A DNA stretch of 64,000 nt from Bradyrhizobium sp. Ce-3 (lineage in GTDB: Bacteria; Pseudomonadota; Alphaproteobacteria; Rhizobiales; Xanthobacteraceae), in NCBI RefSeq assembly GCF_022835695.1, contig NZ_BQUV01000004.1, positions 607,730-671,729 on the forward strand, written 5' to 3'. Below, piece after piece: positions 52,601 through 61,972 of this stretch. A program made the position numbers and the translations under genes. Position 1 is the first letter of the stretch; each line of letters opens with the position of its first letter. Below the pieces are notes generated by a model. It worked only from the letters and a program-made list of their open reading frames with translations. It made no database searches and was not told where the DNA came from.

Positions 52601-53806
52601 TCAGCCCGCGGCTGCGGTCTTCGGGCCGACATTGACCGCGAGTTTACCGTAGCGGTCCGAGAACGCCTGGGTGTCGATCTCCTCGAGCTGGATCGAGCCG
52701 TCGAGCACGCCCTTCTTCCAGGCATCATGCTCGGGATCGCGCTGGAACTCCGGCATCACCTCCTTGCCGAACAATTCGAGCGACTCGCAGATGTGCTCAT
52801 GGGTGTTCTTGCCGGCCTGGTTGAGCAGAATCACCTGATCGATATGCGAGGCGCGGAAGCGTCGCAGCTTCTTGCGCAATGTTTCGGGCGAACCGATCAG
52901 GCCGCCGCGCAATGCGGCCTCCTGTGCCTCGGGATTCTCGCGCTTCCACTTGTTGTACTCGTCCCACATGTTGACGGTCCCGGGCGCCGGCCGCTGCCGG
53001 TTCTGCGCCTGGCCGTAATAACGCAGCGCGAACTGGAAGAACGTCGCGCCGTCGGCGCGGCGGCGCGCCTCTTCATCCGTTTCCGCGCACATGAAGAACG
53101 AGACCAGCGCCATGTTGGGATTGATCTCATAGTCGGCGAGCTTGTTCAGCCGCTTGGTGATCGCGTTGTAATAGGCGTGCACCCAGGCGTGCGCCGCCTC
53201 GGCGCTGACGAACTGGAAGCCGAGCGCGCCGAACCCGTTCTGCCCGGCGCGTTCGATGGTCGGCAATTGCGAGCACGCCATCCACAGCGGCGGATGCGGC
53301 TTCTGCACCGGCTTCGGCACGACGTTGCGCAGCGGGATGTCGAAATACTTGCCGTGATGCTCGGTGCCGACTTTGGTGAACATCGGGAAGATCGCGCTGA
53401 CCGCCTCCTCGAACACCTCGCGCTTGGTCTCCATGTCGCGGCCGAACGGCGTCAGCTCGGTGATCGAGGCGCTCTCGCCCATGCCGAACTCGCAGCGGCC
53501 ATTCGAGAGCAGATCGAGCACCGCGACCCGCTCGGCGACGCGCGCCGGATGATTGGTGGTGAGCTGGAAGATGCCGTGGCCGAGCCGGATGTTCCTGGTG
53601 CGCTGGCTCGCGGCGGCGAGGAAGGATTCCGGCGCCGGCGAGTGCGAATATTCCTCGAGGAAATGATGCTCGACGACCCAAGCGTAGTCGTAGCCGAGCC
53701 GGTCAGCGGTCTCCAGTTGCGTCAGCGCGTTCTGGTAGAGACGGAGCTCGTCGCCGTCGTTCCAGGGGCGCGGCAGTTGCAGCTCGTAAAAGATGCCGAA
53801 TTTCAT
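52601..53806 (-). CDS. LLM class flavin-dependent monooxygenase
   Basis: A 401-residue luciferase-like enzyme: MKFGIFYELQLPRPW, YDYAWVVEHHFLEEYSHSPAPE, RLGHGIFQLTTNHPARVAERVAVLDLLSNGR and FGMGESASITELTPFG are typical of the bacterial luciferase group. The conserved His pair (EHHF) is present. It is next to the ssu operon but separated by repeats, so a role in sulfur-compound or other desulfonation is only suggested by position. The last 40 residues extend beyond the usual ~360. Confidence 0.88.
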   Translation of the reverse strand: MKFGIFYELQLPRPWNDGDELRLYQNALTQLETADRLGYDYAWVVEHHFLEEYSHSPAPESFLAAASQRTRNIRLGHGIFQLTTNHPARVAERVAVLDLLSNGRCEFGMGESASITELTPFGRDMETKREVFEEAVSAIFPMFTKVGTEHHGKYFDIPLRNVVPKPVQKPHPPLWMACSQLPTIERAGQNGFGALGFQFVSAEAAHAWVHAYYNAITKRLNKLADYEINPNMALVSFFMCAETDEEARRRADGATFFQFALRYYGQAQNRQRPAPGTVNMWDEYNKWKRENPEAQEAALRGGLIGSPETLRKKLRRFRASHIDQVILLNQAGKNTHEHICESLELFGKEVMPEFQRDPEHDAWKKGVLDGSIQLEEIDTQAFSDRYGKLAVNVGPKTAAAG

Positions 53807-54025
53807 GGCGTCACTCCCAAGGCCGGGTGCTCGACCACTTGTCGTGGTCCCGACCGCTTGTTGTTTTCGGTCAGTCTAGTGGCGGGGCAAGCCAAGTCCA
53901 GCCTCGGGGGCGAAACTCCAATTCCGTGCAGCGGGAGGCGGCTTGCCTGGAACGCATGAATGTTTAGCTTGTGCTGCGTTGAGTCGCGGCGCTATCGGTC
54001 GCGCGCTCATTCTTCCGAAAGCCCC

Positions 54026-55135
54026 ATGACCACCTTTACGCCGCACCAGGACTCCGCGCTGAAAGCCGTTGCCGACTGGCTCAAGGCCAAGCCGGGCAAG
54101 AACGGCACGCCGCCGGTGTTCCGCCTGTTCGGCTATGCCGGAACCGGCAAGACCACGCTCGCCCAGCACATCGCCGAGGGCGTCGACGGCGAGGTGAAAT
54201 TTGCGGCCTTCACCGGCAAGGCGGCGCTGGTGATGCGCAACAAGGGCTGCGACAGCGCCTCCACGATCCATTCGCTGATCTACCGCGCCCGCGAGTCCGG
54301 CGTCGAGCAGCCGAGCTTCGAATTGTGGGACGATGCGCCGGCCTCGAAGGCCAAGCTGATCGTGATCGACGAATGCTCGATGGTCGACGCCGAGCTCGGC
54401 CGCGATCTGATGTCGTTCGAGTGCCCGCTGCTGGTGCTCGGCGATCCCGCGCAATTGCCGCCGATCCAGGGCGGCGGCTTCTTCACCGATGCCGAGCCCG
54501 ACGCGATGCTGACCGAAGTGCACCGCCAGGCCCAGGACGATCCGATCGTGCGGATGTCGATGGACATCCGCGAGGGCCGCGAGCTCGAGATCGGCCGGCA
54601 CGGCGAGAGCGAGGTGGTGTCGCGCAAGGAGCTCGATCCGGACCGCGTGATGGGCGCCGACCAGGTGCTGGTCGGCCGCAACAACACCCGCCGCGCCTAC
54701 AACATGCGGATGCGGCAACGGCTGAACATCGAGGATCCCCTCCCCGTCGCCGGCGACAAGCTGGTCTGCCTGCGCAACAACCGCAAGAAGGCGCTGTTCA
54801 ACGGCGGGCTGTGGCGGGTCAAGGCGCGGGCGCAGTCGAAATCCAGGATCATCACCATGCGCGTGATGCCGGATGAGGATTTCGGCCACAAGGTCACCAA
54901 GGTCTCGGTGCGCGGCGAATGCTTCGACGGCGGCATCGAGGGCATTCCGTGGGAGCAGCGCAAGCCCTATGACGAGTTCGACTACGGATACATACTGACC
55001 GTGCACAAGTCGCAGGGTTCGCAATGGGACGACGTCGTGCTGTTCGACGAGAGCTTTGCGTTCCAGGACAGCCGCGCAAGGTGGCTCTATACGGGGATCA
55101 CACGGGCGGCGAAGCGTCTGAGCGTGGTGGTGTGA
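54026..55135 (+). CDS. ATP-dependent RecD-like DNA helicase
   Basis: A 369-residue SF1 helicase. Walker A FGYAGTGKTTLAQ (about 34-46), motif Ia AAFTGKAALVMRNKGCDSASTIHSLIY, Walker B IVIDECSMVDAEL, motif III VLGDPAQLPPIQG and the C-terminal YILTVHKSQGSQWDDVVLFDES ... LYTGITRAAKRLSVVV are complete. It is compact and lacks the N-terminal parts of RecD2. Such proteins (phage Dda-like and RecD-like) unwind DNA in repair or replication restart. It is a single gene with no partner in view. Confidence 0.9.
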   Translation: MTTFTPHQDSALKAVADWLKAKPGKNGTPPVFRLFGYAGTGKTTLAQHIAEGVDGEVKFAAFTGKAALVMRNKGCDSASTIHSLIYRARESGVEQPSFELWDDAPASKAKLIVIDECSMVDAELGRDLMSFECPLLVLGDPAQLPPIQGGGFFTDAEPDAMLTEVHRQAQDDPIVRMSMDIREGRELEIGRHGESEVVSRKELDPDRVMGADQVLVGRNNTRRAYNMRMRQRLNIEDPLPVAGDKLVCLRNNRKKALFNGGLWRVKARAQSKSRIITMRVMPDEDFGHKVTKVSVRGECFDGGIEGIPWEQRKPYDEFDYGYILTVHKSQGSQWDDVVLFDESFAFQDSRARWLYTGITRAAKRLSVVV

Positions 55136-55483
55136 AAGCCTCGCAGGCGACACCAACATTCAGCGTCGTCCTGGCGAAAGCCAGGACCCATTACCCCGGC
55201 CGCTTGTTGTGCGGGACGCTGGGGCCACGACCCCGCCTGCAGTTGCATTCGGTGGTTATGGGTCCTGGCCTTCGCCAGGACGACGGGCGTGGAGAGGCCG
55301 CGGGCAAAAATCCATCACCGCCAGCCCTGAACCTCGCTGATTTCCCTCACGAAACCGTGTGGCCGGCGCTGTAACAAAACGCCCCTGTGCCCGTATTTTG
55401 AGACGTCAGCGCGCACCGGCCCGATTTCCCAATGCCGGCTCCCGCTCTAGACTGGCCCCCAATTGCGATCCCACGAGGAACCC
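55136..55483. other. interval with palindromic repeat before msrA
   Basis: This 348-base gap contains the inverted repeat at 55164-55285. The msrA promoter should be in the last ~150 bases; no site was assigned. Confidence 0.5.
55164..55285. repeat. inverted repeat with 28-bp arms
   Basis: The left arm (55164-55191, starting CGTCGTCCTGGCGAAAGCC) and right arm (55258-55285) are reverse complements at 27 of 28 positions. The centre has a further GGGGC-CAC-GACCCC-type hairpin. It belongs to the REP-like class seen between genes in such genomes. Confidence 0.8.
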
Positions 55484-56200
55484 ATGCCCAAGAGCTCCCT
55501 CAGCCGTCTCACGCTGTGCGCCGCCGCGATCGGCGCGCTGGCCGTCACAGCTTTTGCCGTTGCGCCCTCGCTTGCCGCCGAGGACGCCGTGATCATCCCG
55601 CCGTCGGCCGCGAGCGCGCCGGAAACCGGCATCAAGACCGCGGTGCTCGCCGGCGGCTGCTTCTGGGGTGTGCAGGGTGTGTTCCAGCACACCGCCGGCG
55701 TCGTCAGCGCGGTGTCCGGCTACTCCGGCGGCAGCAAGGCGAATGCCGACTACGAGAAGGTTTCGACCGGCAGCACCGGCCATGCCGAGTCGGTCGAGAT
55801 CAAGTACGACCCGCAGAAGATCTCCTACGGCAAGATCCTGCAGATCTTCTTCTCGGTCGTGCACGACCCGACCCAGCTGAACCGCCAGGGCCCCGACTCC
55901 GGCACGCAATATCGCTCGGCGATCTTCACCACCAGCGACGAGCAAAAGAAGGTGGCGGACGCCTATATCGCCCAGCTCAACGCCGCCAAGGTCTACAAGA
56001 AGCCGATCGTCACCAAGGTCGGCGCGCTGGAGGCGTTCTATCCGGCGGAGGGCTACCACCAGGACTATCTGACGCTGCACCCGAGCCAGCCCTATATTGC
56101 CTATAACGACATCCCGAAGGTCGAGAACCTGAAGAAGATTTTTGCAGAGAACTACATCGAGAAGCCGACGTTGGTGGGCAGCACCAAGGCCACCAACTGA
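55484..56200 (+). CDS. msrA: exported peptide-methionine (S)-S-oxide reductase MsrA
   Basis: A 238-residue protein with an N-terminal signal peptide (LCAAAIGALAVTAFAVAPSLAA), placing it in the periplasm. The catalytic motif GGCFWGVQGVFQ holds the active Cys. SGYSGGSKANADYEKVSTGSTGHAESVEI and FFSVVHDPTQLNRQGPDSGTQYRS are standard MsrA motifs. GAGGAACCC precedes the ATG by 6 bases. It reduces methionine-S-sulfoxide in damaged proteins. It precedes msrB by 21 bases. Confidence 0.95.
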   Translation: MPKSSLSRLTLCAAAIGALAVTAFAVAPSLAAEDAVIIPPSAASAPETGIKTAVLAGGCFWGVQGVFQHTAGVVSAVSGYSGGSKANADYEKVSTGSTGHAESVEIKYDPQKISYGKILQIFFSVVHDPTQLNRQGPDSGTQYRSAIFTTSDEQKKVADAYIAQLNAAKVYKKPIVTKVGALEAFYPAEGYHQDYLTLHPSQPYIAYNDIPKVENLKKIFAENYIEKPTLVGSTKATN

Positions 56201-56221
56201 GCATCTCGCAAAGGAGGTTGA

Positions 56222-56635
<414 letters not shown>

Positions 56636-56653
56636 CGGCAGGCAGTCATCGAC

Positions 56654-56693
56654 GCCCCGCGCGACCGGAATCGGTTGCGCGGGGCTTTGTTTT
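56654..56693 (+). terminator. rho-independent terminator after msrB
   Basis: GCCCCGCGC ... GCGCGGGGC with inner ACCG/CGGT pairing is followed by TTTGTTTT, 19 bases past the stop. Confidence 0.88.
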
Positions 56694-56830
56694 CGGCGGA
56701 CGGCACCACTACATCCTCAGGATCGGCCGGAGGCTTTAACGACTCGCGGGCCGGAATGTGCTTTGATCCGGAATTGCGGGGCCGTAGGCGTCTCGCCCGT
56801 GCGGCTGCCGCCCGTTCTGAGGAGGGCGCC

Positions 56831-56995
56831 ATGTCGCTTGGACTGATCCTCATCATCGTTCTGCTGATTGTCCTGTTGGGCGGCTATAGCGGCCGGATCC
56901 GCGGCTATGGCTATGGGCTCGGCCACTCCGGAATGGGCCTTTTCGGGGTGATTTTGATCGTGGTCGCGATCCTGGCCTGGCTCGACAAGATTTGA
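56831..56995 (+). CDS. DUF3309 small membrane protein
   Basis: A 54-residue protein with two membrane helices. The start MSLGLILIIVLLIVLLGGYS, a Gly/Tyr-rich turn (RIRGYGYGLGHSG) and a second helix (GLFGVILIVVAILAWLDKI) match the DUF3309 family. GAGGAGGGCGCC precedes ATG. Function is unknown; the family is common in Rhizobiales. Confidence 0.85.
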   Translation: MSLGLILIIVLLIVLLGGYSGRIRGYGYGLGHSGMGLFGVILIVVAILAWLDKI

Positions 56996-57219
56996 GGCCT
57001 ATAAGTCACTGAAATAGATGAACTTATTCGATCGAACCGCGTGCTATGCGCGGATTCAGCATGTGCCCTGTCAGGGGCGCTTCTGGGGTCGCATTTTTGT
57101 CAAAGAGGCCTATATTAGGGATCGAAATGACATGTACGGTGCGCCGCCGAGAATAGGCCGCCGTCCCCCAAAACCCCTTGCGCCACGCTAACTGACAAGA
57201 ACACAAGAGGTCGTCGACC

Positions 57220-57510
57220 ATGCGTCCCCTGCGTCCGTTCAACTATAACACATCAGCCGAACTGTTCCCTGCCGCGATCCGCAAGAAGAAGCGGGCGGGT
57301 TTCGCCTACCGCCGTTTCGGCACCGCTGCCGAGGCCGTGCAGTTCGCGATGGAGCAGTTGCCGTCGGATTCGCTGAACGGCGCCTATCTGCAGGTCGAGG
57401 AAGCCCGTTTCGACCAGAACGGCATCCGCTCGCTCTATGAGAGCGAGGCCTTCCCGCTGCCGCGTCGTCCGCGCCCGGCCGCCAGCCAGACCGACGCTGA
57501 CGCCGCATAA
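57220..57510 (+). CDS. conserved hypothetical protein
   Basis: A 96-residue soluble protein starting MRPLRPFNYNTSAELFPAAI. Basic residues (RKKKRAGFAYRRF) are followed by a helix EAVQFAMEQLPSDSL, a strand pair, and a polar tail. CAAGAGG lies 9 bases before ATG. I recall similar proteins across Bradyrhizobiaceae but no function. A good terminator follows. Confidence 0.7.
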   Translation: MRPLRPFNYNTSAELFPAAIRKKKRAGFAYRRFGTAAEAVQFAMEQLPSDSLNGAYLQVEEARFDQNGIRSLYESEAFPLPRRPRPAASQTDADAA

Positions 57511-57531
57511 GCTTCCGCGCCTCGCCCAACG

Positions 57532-57568
57532 AAAAGCCCTCGGATCGATCCGGGGGCTTTTGTTTTTT
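57532..57568 (+). terminator. rho-independent terminator
   Basis: AAAAGCCC-T-CGGATC / GATCCG-G-GGGCTTTT, then TGTTTTTT, 21 bases after the stop of the 96-residue gene. Confidence 0.85.
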
Positions 57569-57648
57569 GAAGGAACTCTCCGGCGCATCATCTCGGTGCA
57601 AACGCCTTGCGTTTGTCGCGAAGGAACACCGCCGCACGGTTTTCCGGA

Positions 57649-58200
57649 TTATGCGCGGCGCGGCTGCTTGTCGAGCCAGCGCCGCAGCATCCGCACATTG
57701 CGGATATTGGCGCGGAACATGACGTCGAAAGCGTCGCCCGCCACCGGCACCATGCCGATCACGCCGTCGACCGCGACATTGGCGAGCATCCGCGCGGTGA
57801 TGTGCCAGGGCGCGCCGAGCAGGCGGGCCTCGCGCACCAGCCACAGTGAGATCGCCGTGGTGATGATATCGCCGACCACCGGGATCAGGCCGATCAGCCC
57901 GTCGATGCCGTAGCGGACATTGGTGCCCGGCACGACGAAGGCGACGTCGAGCAGCCTTGCGATCATCTCGAGCCGCGCCAGCCGCTCCTCGCGCGTCAGA
58001 TTGCCGAACGGGTTGGCGGTGGAGTTGCGGAAGTCGAACTGAAAGCCTTGTTGAAACCCTTGGAACTGCGGATGCAGCAGGCCGTCGGCGAGCTCGTGCC
58101 CATCCTGATCGATGACCTTGCCGCGCGCCTGCGCCCCGCCAAAGGGCGGCCGCGATCGCGTGGCGTGGGGCGTGAAGATGTCGTCCTCGGGCATGGCCAT
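57649..58200 (-). CDS. DUF4112 domain membrane protein
   Basis: A ~183-residue protein. After a polar ~60-residue N-terminus, LEMIARLLDVAFVVPGTNVRYGIDGLIGLIPVVGDIITTAISLWLV matches DUF4112, with two or three hydrophobic segments and a repeat-like second GVIGMVPVAGDAFDVMFRANIRNVRML. Function unknown. ATG 58200 and ATG 58194 are both possible; GTG 58203 also lies in frame. Confidence 0.85.
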   Translation of the reverse strand: MAMPEDDIFTPHATRSRPPFGGAQARGKVIDQDGHELADGLLHPQFQGFQQGFQFDFRNSTANPFGNLTREERLARLEMIARLLDVAFVVPGTNVRYGIDGLIGLIPVVGDIITTAISLWLVREARLLGAPWHITARMLANVAVDGVIGMVPVAGDAFDVMFRANIRNVRMLRRWLDKQPRRA

Positions 58201-58280
58201 CACATGGTAACGCAGGCAGTCGGTTCAAGTTGCGTCACATTACCACTGTGTCACATTCAAGGCCGTGTCGCGTTCAAGCA

Positions 58281-59243
58281 TCACGTGCCGCGCGCCGCCG
58301 ACGGCGTCAAGCCGAAGCGGCGGCGGAAGCAGCGGTTGAAGTAGGACAGATCGTTGAACCCGCAATCGAACGCGATGTCGCTGATCCGCCGCTCGGCGTC
58401 ACGGACCAGCAACTCAGCAGCCTTGGTCAACCGCAATTCGGTCAGCCGCATGGTGAAGCTCGCGCCGGCCTCATAGAGCAGCTCGTTGACATAGCGCTCC
58501 GACAGGCCGGTCGCGGCGGCGAGCTTGTGGGCGGAGAAATCCGGCTCGGTGAAGCGCTTGGCGACGATCGTCAGCAGCGACTTCAGCCTGACTGCGCGAA
58601 GCCCGCGGCGTTGCGCTGCGGCCGCAAGATCGCCGCGGGCGCCGAGGCCGAGGGCTGCGAGATCCAGCAGATGCGCCGCGATGGCGAAGCCGGCCTCATC
58701 GACGGCATCGGGCGATTGCAGCAGCAGATCGCTATAGTCCATCGCCAGCGACAGCGCGCCGCCCGGCGCGAGCTCGCGGCCGACCAGGTCATCGACGCCG
58801 GCGACCATGGATCGCAACGTCGTCATCGGCAGATGCACGTTGGTGAAGCGCTTGTGGTGGGCGCCGTCGGCCGTGAAGAACGGCTCGTCGAGCTTGAACA
58901 GCACCATCGCGCCCGGCCGCATCTGGAATTCGCGCCCGCGATGGCTCACGGTCGAGGCCCGGTCGCCGGTGTTGCGCGCCAGGCAATAGCGGTCGTCATT
59001 GGTCGCCAGCACCTGGCGCCGCTCGCGCCGCACCCTGGTGAAGCTGCCGTTGCAACGGCCGAGCATGGTGGTGCCGATATGAATCGAATTCATCGTCGCG
59101 CGAAACGGCACCGCTGGCGACGGGTCGAGCTCGCCGGTGTTGGAAAAATGCTCGAACAGTTCGGCGAAGAACATGTAGCGCTGCCGCTCGCCGAGACCTG
59201 GCGGCAGCATGTCGGTCGACAGCCTTTTCTTGATGACGGACAT
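58281..59243 (-). CDS. AraC family transcriptional regulator
   Basis: A ~320-residue regulator. The N-terminal domain has AVPFRATMNSIHIGTTMLGR and TDDRYCLARNTGD-like strands; the C-terminal double helix-turn-helix reads FSAHKLAAATGLSERYVNELLYEAGASF and ISDIAFDCGFNDLSYFNRCFRRRFGLTPSAAR. ATG 59243 (MSVIKKRLSTD) gives the usual length, though its ribosome site is weak; an upstream in-frame start would add 70 residues of low quality. The target is unknown. Confidence 0.88.
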   Translation of the reverse strand: MSVIKKRLSTDMLPPGLGERQRYMFFAELFEHFSNTGELDPSPAVPFRATMNSIHIGTTMLGRCNGSFTRVRRERRQVLATNDDRYCLARNTGDRASTVSHRGREFQMRPGAMVLFKLDEPFFTADGAHHKRFTNVHLPMTTLRSMVAGVDDLVGRELAPGGALSLAMDYSDLLLQSPDAVDEAGFAIAAHLLDLAALGLGARGDLAAAAQRRGLRAVRLKSLLTIVAKRFTEPDFSAHKLAAATGLSERYVNELLYEAGASFTMRLTELRLTKAAELLVRDAERRISDIAFDCGFNDLSYFNRCFRRRFGLTPSAARGT

Positions 59244-59547
59244 CGGAAGGACGGGACCAAGGTGCTGGCCGACAGTCTGGCTGCCGCGAGATGAACGGCG
59301 GATGAAAGCCACCGGCCCTGTGCACAGCGCCGGATAGTCCAAGTCCGGAATCTTCCGGCGCTTCCCAGTCCAAGACGCGCGTGCCGCCGGGGGCTTACCG
59401 ATGGCGCCGGCTCGCAGCCGGAAGAGCCGCTCAACGTGAGCCTCCGCACACAAGCGGGCCAGCCAGAGGAGACCATGAGCAGAGTGCGCAGCGGATCTTT
59501 TTGAGAGTTCAAAGAACGACTTTTGACATCAGCAGAGGACGATACTC
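59244..59547. other. interval between AraC and the GCG_CRPN gene
   Basis: This 304-base gap holds divergent promoters that could not be assigned. A 9-codon frame with an AGAGGAG site is at 59475-59504. Nothing else was seen. Confidence 0.4.
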
Positions 59548-59793
59548 ATGACCAGATTGATTGCGGCCGCCTTCCTTCTCGCGACGCTCGGCAGCGCCGG
59601 CGCCATGCCGCTCGCGCCGGTGACAACCACCGAGAACCCCGATGTCATCGCGGTCGCCGGCGGCTGCGGCGGCGGCTGGCATCGCGGCCCCTATGGCGGC
59701 TGCCGCCGCAACTACGCGCAGCCGTGGATGCATGCCTGTCCGCGCGGCTGGTATCTCGGACCGGGCGGGCGCTGCCGCGCCAATGGCACCTGA
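59548..59793 (+). CDS. exported GCG_CRPN-type cysteine/glycine-rich small protein
   Basis: An 81-residue secreted protein. The signal peptide is MTRLIAAAFLLATLGSAGA. The mature part contains the family pattern GGCGGGWHRGPYGGCRRN and ends CPRGWYLGPGGRCRANGT, with four Cys. AGAGGACGATACTC precedes ATG. The role is unknown; the family is common in Bradyrhizobium and relatives. Confidence 0.82.
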   Translation: MTRLIAAAFLLATLGSAGAMPLAPVTTTENPDVIAVAGGCGGGWHRGPYGGCRRNYAQPWMHACPRGWYLGPGGRCRANGT

Positions 59794-59826
59794 GCATTTG
59801 GGCACGCAGGCCTTTGCATCACGCCG

Positions 59827-59855
59827 GCGGCGGACGGAAACGTCCGCCGCTTTTT
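59827..59855 (+). terminator. rho-independent terminator
   Basis: GCGGCGGACG-GAAA-CGTCCGCCGC is a perfect 10-bp stem with a GNRA tetraloop, followed by TTTTT, 33 bases after the stop. Confidence 0.93.
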
Positions 59856-59894
59856 GTTTGCAGCGTTCCGATTCAACCTTGTCTCATTCGCGCT

Positions 59895-60263
59895 CTAGTA
59901 GACGCCCTTGTTCATGGTTCTGAGCCGCTGGGCCAGCGTCCTCATCACCTTCAGGGCAAAATGCGGCGTCTGGCTGACGAGGAAGAGAAACTGCTTTTCC
60001 GAGACCGGGACGAGCTCGACATCGGTCAGCGCCGTGGCGGTCGCACTCCGCGGCTCGTTGTCGATCAACGCCATTTCGCCAAAGATCGTGTCAGGCGCGA
60101 GGTCCGCCATGGTCTTGTTGCCGACCTGAATGCGCACATAGCCGCTCTTGATCACGAACAGCTCGTTGGCCTGCTCGCCCTCGCGAAAAATGATACCGCC
60201 GGCTCGGACCAGCCGCGTTTCGATATCGTTGCCCGTCAGAAGGCTGAAACTTGCATCTGCCAC
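59895..60263 (-). CDS. cyclic nucleotide-binding domain protein
   Basis: A 122-residue single-domain protein. LVRAGGIIFREGEQANELFVIKSGYVRIQ, FGEMALIDNEPRSATATALTDVELVPVSEKQF is the CNMP/Crp-type beta-roll spread over residues ~14-90, with the phosphate-binding FGEMALIDNEPRSA. There is no DNA-binding domain. Start is GTG 60263 (VADASFSLL) with AAGGGG upstream. It lies 47 bases after the PiT gene on the same strand and may modulate it. Confidence 0.85.
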   Translation of the reverse strand: MADASFSLLTGNDIETRLVRAGGIIFREGEQANELFVIKSGYVRIQVGNKTMADLAPDTIFGEMALIDNEPRSATATALTDVELVPVSEKQFLFLVSQTPHFALKVMRTLAQRLRTMNKGVY

Positions 60264-60310
60264 GCGAAATCCCCTTCCTCGAACCCGGACGCAGATCCCT
60301 GCGGCGCCGG

Positions 60311-61936
60311 CTAGAACAAATGCGCAAAAACAAAGTAGAGAATGCCCGAGATCAGCATCGCCATCGGCAATGTCAGGACCCAGGCCATCGCGATGTTGCG
60401 GATCGTCGACCATTGCAGGCCGGACCCGTTCGCAGTCATGGTGCCGGCGATGCCTGACGACAGCACATGCGTGGTCGACACCGGCAAGCCGTATCCGTCC
60501 GCCGCGGCGATGGTCATAGCGGCGGTGATCTCGGCGCAGGCACCCTGCGCGTAAGTCAGATGGGTCTTGCCGATCTTCTCGCCGACCGTCACGACAATCC
60601 GTTTCCAGCCGACCATCGTGCCGAGGCCGAGCGCGATGGCGACCGCGATCTTCACCCAGGACGGAATGAATTTGGTGGCGGCATCCAGCGAGCCCTTGTA
60701 GCGGTTGAGCGTCGCAATATCGGCATCGTTCAGCCCGCTATCGCCGCTCTTGATGAGCAAGCGCAGCGCCTCCGATACCAGGTACATGTCGTTGCGGGTG
60801 TTGCCGACGGTCTCGGCCGGGAATTTTGCCAGCGAACCGTACTGAGTGACCTGGTCGCTGATTTCGCGGACCAGAACGGCGAGTGCCGGATAGGTATCGT
60901 CGGTGAGCTGCCGAAGCGCGATGTAGTTCGTCACGACCGGACGCGGATTGCCCGTGACCTTGCGATCGGCTCCCCGATCCTCGACGACCTTGCTCGCCGC
61001 AATCGAATTCGCGGTGAACGCCTCGATCTGGCTCGCGGGCATCGCGCGGTTGAGCGCGTAGGCGGTCGGGACCACGCCGATCAGGATCAGCATGATGAGA
61101 CCCATGCCTTTCTGGCCGTCGTTCGATCCATGAAAGAAACTGACCAGGGTACAGGTCAGGATCAGGATGCCTCTGATCCACCACGGCGGCGGCTGATCGC
61201 CTCTCGGCTCGCCGAACAGCGCCGGCGTTGCGCGCAGCAATGCAGTCTTCAGCCCGTAGAGCAGGATCGCCGCAAGCATGAACCCGAACAGCGGCGACAG
61301 CAAAAGCGCCTTGCCGGTGTTGACGGCCTGCGACCAGTCCACGCCGGACGTCCCCTCGCGTCCGTGCATCAGGGCGTTCGCGATGCCCACCCCCATGATC
61401 GATCCGATCAGGGTGTGCGAGCTCGAGGCCGGCAATCCAAAATACCAGGTGCCGACGTTCCAGATGATGGCGGCGATCAGCAGTGCGAACACCATTGCGA
61501 AGCCGGCGCTGCTGCCGACCTGAAGGATCAGTTCGACCGGCAACAGGGAGACAATGCCGAAAGCGACCGCGCCGCTCGACAGCAGGACACCGATCAGATT
61601 GAACAGGCCCGACCAGACGACGGCGATATGGGCCGGCATCGAGCGCGTGTAGATCACGGTCGCGACGGCGTTCGCCGTGTCGTGGAAGCCGTTGACGAAT
61701 TCGAAGCCGAGCGAGATCAGCAGCGCAACGAACAGCAGCAGGAACGCGACATAGGAGGTCTTGCCGGCCGTAGTCGCGCCGACATCGCTGTAGATGCTGT
61801 AAGCCACGAACAGAAGCGCGGCTCCGATCACCCCCAGGTAGATAATGCCGGTGAGCGGATGAAAGCCTTTCTCGAGATCCGGGCCGCCACGTCGCCGCGC
61901 AGGCTCGATCGAACCAGGTAACGCTACATCGCTCAT
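60311..61936 (-). CDS. pit: PiT family inorganic phosphate transporter
   Basis: A 541-residue inner-membrane symporter that takes up phosphate with a cation. Both PiT signatures are present: GFHDTANAVATVIYTRSM (about residue 81) and FFHGSNDGQKGMGLIML, plus a second-half TYAQGACAEITAAMTIA and LPVSTTHVLSSGI. A ~100-residue polar loop (about 320-430) splits the halves, as in PitA-like proteins. ATG 61936 has AGGGCGATCAG upstream. A Pho-box-like repeat lies about 60-80 bases upstream. The CNMP-domain gene follows. Confidence 0.93.
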   Translation of the reverse strand: MSDVALPGSIEPARRRGGPDLEKGFHPLTGIIYLGVIGAALLFVAYSIYSDVGATTAGKTSYVAFLLLFVALLISLGFEFVNGFHDTANAVATVIYTRSMPAHIAVVWSGLFNLIGVLLSSGAVAFGIVSLLPVELILQVGSSAGFAMVFALLIAAIIWNVGTWYFGLPASSSHTLIGSIMGVGIANALMHGREGTSGVDWSQAVNTGKALLLSPLFGFMLAAILLYGLKTALLRATPALFGEPRGDQPPPWWIRGILILTCTLVSFFHGSNDGQKGMGLIMLILIGVVPTAYALNRAMPASQIEAFTANSIAASKVVEDRGADRKVTGNPRPVVTNYIALRQLTDDTYPALAVLVREISDQVTQYGSLAKFPAETVGNTRNDMYLVSEALRLLIKSGDSGLNDADIATLNRYKGSLDAATKFIPSWVKIAVAIALGLGTMVGWKRIVVTVGEKIGKTHLTYAQGACAEITAAMTIAAADGYGLPVSTTHVLSSGIAGTMTANGSGLQWSTIRNIAMAWVLTLPMAMLISGILYFVFAHLF

Positions 61937-61972
61937 CTGATCGCCCTCACGGCCGCGGGAGGACAAAAGCGG

